Source: a virus. From it: a stretch of 20,735 nt of DNA. Under the pieces are notes generated by a model. It did no database searches and was not told where the DNA came from. It was given only the letters and a program-made list of their open reading frames with translations. Of this stretch, positions 1 to 6,526 are shown piece after piece (position 1 is the first letter of the stretch; every line of letters begins with the position of its first letter). The translations under genes were made by a program, and so were the position numbers. The stretch lies in the IMG/VR virus record IMGVR_UViG_3300033064_002683, positions 1 through 20,735 of that record. One strand, given 5' to 3'.

Positions 1-30
1 CACTAGCCAGAATACGCTATAATAAAGTAT
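1..30 (+). promoter_or_regulatory. Partial promoter upstream of DNA polymerase
   Basis: A perfect TATAAT lies at 18-23, 25 bases before the polymerase start codon. With the 17-base spacer used by the other promoters here, the -35 hexamer would fall just outside the left edge and cannot be checked. The downstream leader is short and carries the SD sequence AAAGGAAA. The call rests on half a promoter only. Confidence 0.4.
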
Positions 31-48
31 TGAAAGAAAAGGAAACAC

Positions 49-2328
49 ATGAAAATCGCCTTAATTGATAAAGCCCCAAATCGTACACGTTATAACGAGT
101 ACTTTGAGTTTGAGTTTGACCACTATCACATGAGTTCGGTTCCAATTACCAAACTCTTGAAAAAGGATGTTGACTTGGTCGTTGACTTGGAGCCGTATGA
201 CTTTGTTGTCTTAGTAGGGTCAGAGGCTGCCAAAGAGTATGCTAAGATTACCTCAGTAACTAACATGGCAGGTCAGTTGGTAAACGAAAAGTTTATTGCA
301 ATCTCGAACCCATCAATGCTGAGCTTTAAGCCAGAAGGTAAACCAGACTTTCAGCGCGCTTGTGATAAGATTCATAAGTATATCAAAGGCAGCGCTAAAC
401 CAGAAGTTGTAGGCGACTTCTGCGGAATTGACGACACCCAAGAAGCTAAGCGTTTTCTGCAAGAAATCTTAGACAATGCTGAGGGTTACGTTGCTTGGGA
501 TACTGAGACCACTGCACTTTATCCGCGTGACGGCTTTGTGCTTGGCGTGTCTCTTACTTACAAAGCAAAACAAGGTCGTTATATTCTAACAGACTGTTTA
601 GATGAAGAGTGTGTTCGAATGTTGCAAGAAATTGCCAACACCTTTTACACAGTGTTTCACAACATGAAGTTTGACTACAAGATGATCAGATACCATCTTG
701 GCATCAAGTTTCCGCACGATCGTGTACATGATACTATGGTAATGCACTATTGTCTAGACGAAACAGAATCTCACGGTCTAAAACCTCTGGCCCTAAAGTA
801 CACCGATTACGGCGATTACGACACCCCCCTAGACGAGTTCAAGCGTGAGTACTGCAATAGTCACGGCATCTTGCAAGAGCAGTTTACTTACGACCTTATT
901 CCGTATGATGTTATTGCAGACTATGCTGCAAAAGACACCGGCGTAACTTACGAGTTATTTATGAAGTTTTGGCCTCTATTACAAAAGAATGCTAAAATTC
1001 TAAAAGTTTACCACGATATCTTGATTCCAGGTACATTGTTCCTAATGGACATGGAAGAAGTAGGTATTCCAGTATCCCAAGAACGCATGGCAGCAGCAAG
1101 CAAGTATCTAGACTACGAAATTGAAAAAGCCAAAGAGGTTGTTTACGGTTTTGAAGCAGTAAAGCAGTACGAGCGTGATACCGGCAAGATATTTAATCCT
1201 AACTCAGTACTACAGTTACGCGTTGTGTTGTTTGACTACTTAGGTTTAGATCATACCGGTAAAAAGACTGCAACTGGTGCAATTTCTACTGATGCTGAGG
1301 TACTCGGCGAACTTAGTGACCAGCACCCGCTTCCAGCGTCTATTCTTAAAGTACGACAGCTAGGTAAGATTCAAAATACCTATATTTCAAAAATTTTACC
1401 GGAGCTAGATCGTGATGGACGTATTCGTACAAACTTCAACCTTATTTTTACCACATCTGGGCGGCTGTCTTCAAGCGGTAAGTTTAACGCACAGCAAATT
1501 CCTCGCGATGACCCGATCATTAAGGGGTGCTTGGTCGCCCCTGCTGGCTATAAGATAGTCTCTCAAGACTTGCGTACTGCTGAGGTTTACTATGCTGCTG
1601 TACTCAGTGGCGATAAAAATTTGCAAGCAGTGTTTGCTACCGGAGGTGACTTGCACTCAACAATTGCTAAAATGGTTTTTAACTTGCCTTGTAGTCCCGA
1701 GGATGTTAAAAAGTTGTACGGTACTATGCGTCAAGCAGCTAAAGCTATTACGTTTGGTATTCTTTATGGCTCGGGCCCTGCTAAGGTAGCAGAATCTGTT
1801 ACCAAAGCAACAGGCGAGTACTACTCCCTAGACGATGCAAAAGAAAATATTAAAGATTACTTTACTAAATTTTCACGACTAAAGAAGTGGTTAAATGAGC
1901 GTAAACAGTTTATTGAAACAAACGGCTTTACTTATAGCTATTTTGGTCGCAAGCGTCGCCTTCCTAACGTATTTTCTAGTGACAAAGGCATTGCAGCTCA
2001 CGAAGTACGCAGCGGTATTAATGCTGAAGTTCAGTCTTTGGCTAGTGACGTTAACCTGCTTGGCGCTATGCGGACTCGTGATTTTGTTGATCAAGCCGGT
2101 TTGGACGCTAAAATCTTTATGCTTGTTCATGACTCAATTGTGGCACTTGTTAAAGACTCGGATGTTGAAAAGTACTGTGAAATCTTGAAAACTTGCACTC
2201 AGCATGACTGGGGTTGCAGCATTCCCAAGTTTCCAGTTGGTGTAGATCAGGATATTGGAGAAGATTATAGTTTTGGACACTTCACAGAAACTTACACAAT
2301 TACGAGAGATAGTTTGGCCCGTATATAA
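49..2328 (+). CDS. Family A (Pol I-type) DNA polymerase with 3'-5' proofreading exonuclease
   Basis: Replicative phage DNA polymerase of 759 residues. The N-terminal part (about 1-140) is not recognised. The DnaQ-like proofreading domain shows Exo I DTET (D151, E153), Exo II HNMKFD (204-209) and Exo III YAAKD (D296). The polymerase domain follows: motif A catalytic D507 with steric-gate E512, motif B R561-K565-F569-G570 with YG at 573-574, and motif C H694-D695-S696. F569 aligns with Phe762 of E. coli Pol I. Motif A is divergent (DLRTAEVY against DYSQIELR), and motif C has Ser where most members have Glu. There is no 5'-3' exonuclease domain; that activity is encoded separately at 9166-10008. 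The ATG is preceded by AAAGGAAA. Identification is firm from the motifs; assigning it as the phage replicase is inferred from context. Confidence 0.96.
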   Translation: MKIALIDKAPNRTRYNEYFEFEFDHYHMSSVPITKLLKKDVDLVVDLEPYDFVVLVGSEAAKEYAKITSVTNMAGQLVNEKFIAISNPSMLSFKPEGKPDFQRACDKIHKYIKGSAKPEVVGDFCGIDDTQEAKRFLQEILDNAEGYVAWDTETTALYPRDGFVLGVSLTYKAKQGRYILTDCLDEECVRMLQEIANTFYTVFHNMKFDYKMIRYHLGIKFPHDRVHDTMVMHYCLDETESHGLKPLALKYTDYGDYDTPLDEFKREYCNSHGILQEQFTYDLIPYDVIADYAAKDTGVTYELFMKFWPLLQKNAKILKVYHDILIPGTLFLMDMEEVGIPVSQERMAAASKYLDYEIEKAKEVVYGFEAVKQYERDTGKIFNPNSVLQLRVVLFDYLGLDHTGKKTATGAISTDAEVLGELSDQHPLPASILKVRQLGKIQNTYISKILPELDRDGRIRTNFNLIFTTSGRLSSSGKFNAQQIPRDDPIIKGCLVAPAGYKIVSQDLRTAEVYYAAVLSGDKNLQAVFATGGDLHSTIAKMVFNLPCSPEDVKKLYGTMRQAAKAITFGILYGSGPAKVAESVTKATGEYYSLDDAKENIKDYFTKFSRLKKWLNERKQFIETNGFTYSYFGRKRRLPNVFSSDKGIAAHEVRSGINAEVQSLASDVNLLGAMRTRDFVDQAGLDAKIFMLVHDSIVALVKDSDVEKYCEILKTCTQHDWGCSIPKFPVGVDQDIGEDYSFGHFTETYTITRDSLARI

Positions 2329-2827
2329 ACTAGGTGATAAACAGCCCACTGTAGAAGGTGGGCTTATTTATTACTATACTGAATATACATCAGAAACCAA
2401 CGAATCTACTTTAACTTTGCGTATCGTAGACGACAAGACGATGTTGCAGCCTACTCTTGGTAGGCGTAGGCTGCACTTGGGTTTAGATAAAACCATTAGC
2501 TTATTCCCGATTCGCACTGCAATATACTTGTTAGCAGATCTTATAAAGTTGGCAAAAACGTCAACATGGTTTATTGACGATACAGGCCGAGTATTCCAGT
2601 ATAAAAAACAAACCCGCGCCAAGCTGACCACACACAAGATCAAACAAGTTTTACCTGCTAAGGGTATAGGCTGTATTCTAGAAGTTCAGGGAATTGTTCA
2701 GCGATTTAAAAGTCTACATCACCCTGACGACTATCAAAAGTACGCGGTCTTGTTATACATAAACAAAAGTTACTTATTTTACGGCTTGTCCGAAATACCG
2801 CTAACGCCAAGCTGGAGATTAGTATAG
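2273..2827 (+). CDS. Hypothetical protein between polymerase and helicase
   Basis: Open frame of about 185 residues that I do not recognise. No membrane segment, signal peptide or catalytic motif stands out; the C-terminal half is basic with mixed alpha/beta character. The start is uncertain. The frame overlaps the polymerase end in the +1 frame and offers only TTG codons near the junction (2255 and 2273). TTG 2273 has GGAG 12 bases upstream; 2255 has AGGA too close. The first ATG in frame is at 2441 and lacks an SD. The stop TAG overlaps the GTG start of the helicase (TAGTG at 2825-2829), so the two are probably translationally coupled. Its end and its place in the polymerase-helicase operon are well supported; its start and role are not. 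Confidence 0.7.
   Translation: MDTSQKLTQLREIVWPVYKLGDKQPTVEGGLIYYYTEYTSETNESTLTLRIVDDKTMLQPTLGRRRLHLGLDKTISLFPIRTAIYLLADLIKLAKTSTWFIDDTGRVFQYKKQTRAKLTTHKIKQVLPAKGIGCILEVQGIVQRFKSLHHPDDYQKYAVLLYINKSYLFYGLSEIPLTPSWRLV
2343..2364 (+). terminator. Weak terminator-like hairpin just after the polymerase stop
   Basis: AGCCCAC (2343-2349) pairs with GTGGGCT (2358-2364) around an 8-base loop, followed by TTATTTATT rather than a clean T run. It lies 15 bases past the polymerase stop, but inside the reading frame of the next gene unless that gene starts at 2441. It may be a leaky terminator or an mRNA-stability structure. Confidence 0.35.
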
Positions 2828-4122
2828 TGTCAAAAGCAATTATATCAAATCGAATATATTTAGATAATCCTGGTGTAGCATATACCAAAGAGATCGTTAA
2901 ACAATTAACGTATAAAATTAAAAAAGACACTGGAAGCAAGCAGTTCTCTCCAGTAGAAACTATACGTAACTACAAGTCCCTGCCAAAAGGTATTCTGTCA
3001 ATTCCACAAGGACGTACAGACCTAATTCCTGATGGGTATGAAGTAGTAGACAAGCGGGTGTTAGTACCAGTACCTTTTCCTAAACCTAAACATAACTTGT
3101 TCGACCCTCAACAGCTAGTATACGATCAAGTTGACTCTAGTTGTTTTATTAATGCACTTGTTGGTTGGGGTAAAACATTTACTGCACTACACATTGCGTA
3201 CAAACTAGGTCAGCGTACACTAGTAATAACTCATACTGCTGCACTGCGTGACCAGTGGATTGAAGAAGTAGAAAGTTTATTTGGTATGCCTGCAGGAGTA
3301 ATTGGCGGAGGTGTTTACGATATTGAAGATCGTGCCATTGTTGTAGGTAATATACAGTCAATAGTAAAGTATCTACCACAACTAGCCAAAGAGTTTGGTA
3401 CTATCATCTTAGATGAAGCACACCACTGTCCTGCAACTACGTTTGCTGCCACAGTTGATGCTTTTTATGCAAAGTATCGTATTGCACTATCAGGAACAAT
3501 GATTCGCAAAGACGGCAAACATATCTTGTTTGGCGACTACTTTGGTAATATAGTGTTTAGACCTCCTCAATCTAATACACTAGAGCCCACAGTACAAATT
3601 GTAAGAAGTGGTGTTACGCTTAAACCCGGAGCAACATGGGTTGAAAAAATCAACGATTTATGTCAAGACGAAAAGTATCAGCAATTTATTGCAGGTATTG
3701 CTAAATTAGAAATCAGCAATGGTCATCGTGTGTTAATTATCGCAGATCGTGTAGAATTCCTAGAAAGGGTCAAAGAATATGTTGGTGAAACGTGTGTGCT
3801 GGTTACTGGAGACACGGACTTTGAGTCCAGAAAACGTGTCAAAGAACAAATCAACAGCGGAGAAAAAAGTGCAATTGCAGGCTCACGGCAAATCTTTGCA
3901 GAAGGCATATCTGTTAACGCGCTCTCCTGCGTAATTCTTGCCGTCCCAATGTCAAACGATAGTCTGCTAGAGCAGATTGTAGGCCGCATACAGCGTATGT
4001 TTGACGGAAAACAAATGCCGCTAGTTGTAGACATTAATTTTGCTGGGTACGCAGATAAAAAGCAAAACAATGATCGCCTAGCTTTATACTTGCGAAAAGG
4101 TTGGTCAATTTCTACTGTATAA
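2827..4122 (+). CDS. Superfamily 2 DNA helicase (UvsW / XPB-like)
   Basis: ATP-dependent DNA helicase of 431 residues, likely remodelling replication forks and recombination intermediates. Motifs occur in the expected order: a Q-like DPQQ region before Walker A, motif I GWGKT (113-117), motif II DEAH (196-199), motif III SGT (222-224), a second RecA domain from about 300, and motif VI with Q383, G386, R387 and R390. The first 90 residues are a less conserved N-terminal domain. The start is GTG with GGAG 9 bases upstream, overlapping the stop of the preceding gene by one base. Length and motif pattern fit phage UvsW-type enzymes. Whether it acts as a recombination helicase or as the main replicative helicase cannot be decided here; no DnaB-type helicase or primase is in the window. 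Confidence 0.92.
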   Translation: MSKAIISNRIYLDNPGVAYTKEIVKQLTYKIKKDTGSKQFSPVETIRNYKSLPKGILSIPQGRTDLIPDGYEVVDKRVLVPVPFPKPKHNLFDPQQLVYDQVDSSCFINALVGWGKTFTALHIAYKLGQRTLVITHTAALRDQWIEEVESLFGMPAGVIGGGVYDIEDRAIVVGNIQSIVKYLPQLAKEFGTIILDEAHHCPATTFAATVDAFYAKYRIALSGTMIRKDGKHILFGDYFGNIVFRPPQSNTLEPTVQIVRSGVTLKPGATWVEKINDLCQDEKYQQFIAGIAKLEISNGHRVLIIADRVEFLERVKEYVGETCVLVTGDTDFESRKRVKEQINSGEKSAIAGSRQIFAEGISVNALSCVILAVPMSNDSLLEQIVGRIQRMFDGKQMPLVVDINFAGYADKKQNNDRLALYLRKGWSISTV

Positions 4123-4130
4123 AAACTCAC

Positions 4131-4159
4131 TTGTATAGCAGCTGTCGCTGTGATATAAT
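4131..4159 (+). promoter_or_regulatory. Sigma70-type promoter, first of a tandem pair
   Basis: TTGTAT (4131-4136), a 17-base spacer and TATAAT (4154-4159). It begins 9 bases after the helicase stop and reads toward the SSB operon. The predicted transcription start (about 4166) coincides with the base of a hairpin. Confidence 0.8.
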
Positions 4160-4166
4160 ATAGTCT

Positions 4167-4185
4167 AAGGCAAACAAAAGGCCTT
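4167..4185 (+). promoter_or_regulatory. 5'-terminal mRNA hairpin of the first tandem promoter
   Basis: AAGGC (4167-4171) pairs with GCCTT (4181-4185) around a 9-base loop. It starts seven bases after the -10 box, so it would sit at the 5' end of the transcript. The matching structure at 4269-4287 has the same stem and loop lengths with one compensatory pair change. Confidence 0.55.
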
Positions 4186-4232
4186 ATTGTTATCAAATAA
4201 TATTTGACTACTAACATATAGAAAAAATTCAC

Positions 4233-4261
4233 TTGCACTCACAGTGCTGATATGATATAAT
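4233..4261 (+). promoter_or_regulatory. Sigma70-type promoter, second of a tandem pair
   Basis: TTGCAC (4233-4238), a 17-base spacer and TATAAT (4256-4261). It drives the unknown gene at 4341 and the SSB gene. Two promoters ahead of an SSB gene fit the need for large amounts of that protein. Confidence 0.85.
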
Positions 4262-4268
4262 ATAGGCT

Positions 4269-4287
4269 AAGTCGCACAAAATGACTT
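4269..4287 (+). promoter_or_regulatory. 5'-terminal mRNA hairpin of the second tandem promoter
   Basis: AAGTC (4269-4273) pairs with GACTT (4283-4287) around a 9-base loop, seven bases after the -10 box. The G-C pair of the first copy is a T-A pair here, so pairing is preserved. The ATG at 4281 lies inside this structure, which argues against it being the start of the downstream gene. Confidence 0.55.
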
Positions 4288-4340
4288 TATTTTTCAATAT
4301 TTTACTATTAGAACAGGATACTCAATGTAACCCCAAACTA

Positions 4341-4664
4341 ATGGTCGAAAAGCTAAGATTATGGCACGGTAGGAAGCGAATTCCCAAAAGCTACCACACT
4401 AAAATCAAACCGATCAGTAGGCTATTTGGTGATAGCTTTCTACTTAACCCAGATGCTTTCTTCTTAGACACAAAAACAGATATTGCATATAAATCACAGT
4501 ACTTACAGTTAGCGGGTAGACGAGCATACGGTGATTATAAACTTTATGGCTCAACTTACTTAGATTTATCGCTTTTTGAAGATGTTGATCTAGACAAACT
4601 AAAGACAAATCCGCTGCTAACAATCGCAAACAACAGAATTTATTTTAAACACGAGGATAATTAA
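4341..4664 (+). CDS. Hypothetical protein upstream of SSB
   Basis: About 107 residues from ATG 4341, or 127 from ATG 4281 in the same frame. I do not recognise the family. The N-terminal part is basic, and the rest is mixed with several Tyr and Leu residues and no clear motif or membrane segment. ATG 4281 lies within the 5' hairpin about 13 bases from the predicted transcription start and has no SD. ATG 4341 also lacks an SD, but a start-stop pair (ATG TAA, 4325-4330) with AGGA upstream ends 10 bases before it, so reinitiation is possible. It is cotranscribed with the SSB gene and ends 2 bases before it. Confidence 0.65.
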   Translation: MVEKLRLWHGRKRIPKSYHTKIKPISRLFGDSFLLNPDAFFLDTKTDIAYKSQYLQLAGRRAYGDYKLYGSTYLDLSLFEDVDLDKLKTNPLLTIANNRIYFKHEDN

Positions 4665-4666
4665 AA

Positions 4667-5305
4667 ATGGCAATTTCGTTCAAGAACACAAAAGGCAAAG
4701 CACAATCCAACAAAGTTGAGGCTTATGAGTACAAAGACGGCGAAAACAGTGTTCGTCTGGTTGGCGGTGTCCTTCCCCGGTATATTTACTGGATCAAGGG
4801 TACTAACAACAAGGATATCCCTGTTGAGTGCTTGGCTTTTAGCCGCGACAAAGAAAAGTTCGACAATCTAGAAGTCGATCATGTGCCAAAGTTCTTTCCT
4901 GAATTGAAGTGCAGCTGGAGCTACACTGTTAACTGTATCGACCCTAAGGACGGTAAAGTTAAGGCTCTTAACTTGAAAAAGAAGCTGTTTGAGCAAATTG
5001 TTACTGCCGCCGAAGATTTGGGCGACCCAACAGACTACGATACTGGCTGGGATGTTGTGTTCAAGCGTGTTAAGACCGGCCCGCTGGCATTCAACGTTGA
5101 GTACACGCTTCAGGTACTGCGCTGCAAGCAACGTAAGTTGACCGAAGCAGACCGGGAACTTGCCAATACTGCTAAATCTATTGATGAAAAGTATTCTCGC
5201 CCTACTGAAGCAGAAGTTCTGGCTCTGTTGGAAAAAGTCACAGCAAGTGCTGATGAAGAAGCTACCACAGACGCTGAAAAAGAAGCTGTTTCAGACCTAG
5301 GTTAA
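4667..5305 (+). CDS. gp32-like single-stranded DNA-binding protein
   Basis: 212-residue protein resembling the T4 gp32-type SSB of phages. The core runs from about 5 to 155 and includes the family-typical stretch around 119-147 (D-P-T-D-Y-D-T-G-W-D followed by VFKR and a Gly-Pro turn). The C-terminal tail (about 190-212) is rich in Asp and Glu and ends VSDLG, as in SSBs that recruit replication partners through an acidic tail. Cysteines at 55, 82 and 90 and H72 are present, but I cannot confirm a zinc site like that of gp32. SD GAGGA lies 9 bases before the ATG. Two promoters upstream and a strong terminator just downstream suggest high expression. Assignment is from recall of the family pattern, so moderately high confidence. 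Confidence 0.85.
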   Translation: MAISFKNTKGKAQSNKVEAYEYKDGENSVRLVGGVLPRYIYWIKGTNNKDIPVECLAFSRDKEKFDNLEVDHVPKFFPELKCSWSYTVNCIDPKDGKVKALNLKKKLFEQIVTAAEDLGDPTDYDTGWDVVFKRVKTGPLAFNVEYTLQVLRCKQRKLTEADRELANTAKSIDEKYSRPTEAEVLALLEKVTASADEEATTDAEKEAVSDLG

Positions 5306-5313
5306 ACACTCCA

Positions 5314-5347
5314 AGCCCAGTAATCATTACGCTTACTGGGCTTTTTT
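5314..5347 (+). terminator. Rho-independent terminator after SSB
   Basis: AGCCCAGTAA (5314-5323) pairs perfectly with TTACTGGGCT (5333-5342) around a 9-base loop, followed by a T run to 5347. It closes the SSB unit. No promoter is visible before the next gene at 5362, so some read-through is expected. Confidence 0.92.
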
Positions 5348-5361
5348 GTCTCAAAAAGAAT

Positions 5362-6309
5362 ATGAACCTACTATTTACAGCAGACGTACACATCAAACTA
5401 GGTCAAAAAAACGTTCCAATAGATTGGGCTAGAAATAGATTCCAATTATTTGTTGAGCAGTTTGTAGAAATGCAAAAGTTGGCAGACTTAGTTGTAATTG
5501 GTGGCGATGTGTTCGACAGACTACCTACAATGGACGAAGTAGAACTATACTTTGATCTAGTAGCTAGTATGATTAAGCCCACTGTAATTTATCCCGGCAA
5601 TCATGAAATGTTGAAAAAAGACTCAACTTTTTTGACTTTTTTGAAAAAATCAACTCATAGACTAAATTCTCAAGTCACACTCGTAGACGAGTTTTGTACT
5701 ATTAATGGCGTTGACTTTGTTCCCTATAACAAACTAAAAGAACTTGAAAAAAGCAATTTTGTTTTTGCCGAAAAACTTCTATGTACTCACGTACGTGGTG
5801 AAATTCCGCCACACGTAAAGCCCGAAGTTGATCTTGATATTTTTAAACGCTGGCAAACAGTACTAGCAGGAGATTTACATAGCTATGAAAACTCTCAAAG
5901 AAACATTTTGTATCCGGGTTCACCCTATACTACAAGCTTTCATCGTAGTAGTGTCGATACTGGCGCTATATTGTTTGATAGCAATAGCCATAGTCACGAG
6001 TGGCTAAAATTTAAACTTCCTCAGCTACTAAAGCGTACAGTTCATGCAAGTGATGCAATGCCTGCAACTGACTTTGATCACACAATCTACGAAGTTGAAG
6101 GCGATATGGCCGAGCTTTCACTAGTAGAAAATTCAGAGCTAATATCCTCAAAAGTAGTAAAGCGCGACACAGACTCAGCACTAATGCTAGACCCTGAAAT
6201 GAGCCTACTAGAAGAAGTAAAAGAGTATCTTATCTATATTCTAGAATTACCAGAAGATACAGTAGAAAAAACACTAAAGGAAATGCAAAACTATGCAGAT
6301 AAATTCTAA
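5362..6309 (+). CDS. SbcD / Mre11-like (T4 gp47-like) exonuclease subunit
   Basis: Metallophosphoesterase nuclease of 315 residues, partner of the SbcC-like ATPase at 6523-8361. The metal-site motifs are in order: D8 and H10 (ADVH), G-G-D49 with V-F-D, GNHE (79-82), the later H143 (CTH) and GDLH (170-173). The C-terminal third, less conserved, probably contacts the ATPase coiled coil. The length fits phage gp47. The SD ahead of ATG 5362 is weak (AAAAAGAA). The complex would process double-stranded ends and support recombination-dependent replication. Its last 17 bases overlap the glutaredoxin gene. Confidence 0.93.
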   Translation: MNLLFTADVHIKLGQKNVPIDWARNRFQLFVEQFVEMQKLADLVVIGGDVFDRLPTMDEVELYFDLVASMIKPTVIYPGNHEMLKKDSTFLTFLKKSTHRLNSQVTLVDEFCTINGVDFVPYNKLKELEKSNFVFAEKLLCTHVRGEIPPHVKPEVDLDIFKRWQTVLAGDLHSYENSQRNILYPGSPYTTSFHRSSVDTGAILFDSNSHSHEWLKFKLPQLLKRTVHASDAMPATDFDHTIYEVEGDMAELSLVENSELISSKVVKRDTDSALMLDPEMSLLEEVKEYLIYILELPEDTVEKTLKEMQNYADKF

Positions 6310-6526
6310 AGCTACCGTCTGGTCTCAAGCTAACTGCCCGGCGTGTACGCAAGCCAAGGCAATTTTAAATGCTGCAAATATTCCTGTTACAGTAAAGATG
6401 CTTGGTGTTGACCTTACCAAGGAAGAATTTTACGCAAGGTTGCCTGATGCACGTTCTGTACCACAAATATTTGTGGATGACGTTTATATTGGCGGACTAA
6501 AAGAATTACAGGACTACTTGAAATGA
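6293..6526 (+). CDS. Glutaredoxin
   Basis: 77-residue thiol-disulfide oxidoreductase with the full small-glutaredoxin pattern: redox site C15-P-A-C18 near the N-terminus, cis-proline loop V56-P57-Q58-I59-F60 with VDD following, and the glutathione-site G67-G68. It can reduce disulfides using glutathione; a likely phage substrate is the C-terminal cysteine pair of the ribonucleotide reductase at 10687-12651, which is an inference. AAAGGAAA lies 9 bases before the ATG, inside the end of the SbcD gene. Its stop shares an ATGA with the SbcC-like start, so it is embedded in the nuclease operon. Confidence 0.93.
   Translation: MQINSKATVWSQANCPACTQAKAILNAANIPVTVKMLGVDLTKEEFYARLPDARSVPQIFVDDVYIGGLKELQDYLK

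Larger units (their letters stand above)
4127..4287 (+). repeat. Two-copy direct repeat carrying promoter plus 5' hairpin
   Basis: Segments 4127-4185 and 4229-4287 align without gaps at a 102-base offset. Shared elements are TCACTTG, the 12-mer GATATAATATAG, CTAAG and an ACAAAA loop core. The spacers between the hexamers differ, so selection appears to have kept the promoter elements and the hairpin rather than the whole sequence. Confidence 0.8.

Noticed and set aside
4123-4340. tRNA or other structured RNA gene in the 218-base gap
   Set aside because: No cloverleaf or CCA-like end; the gap is accounted for by the two promoters and their leaders.
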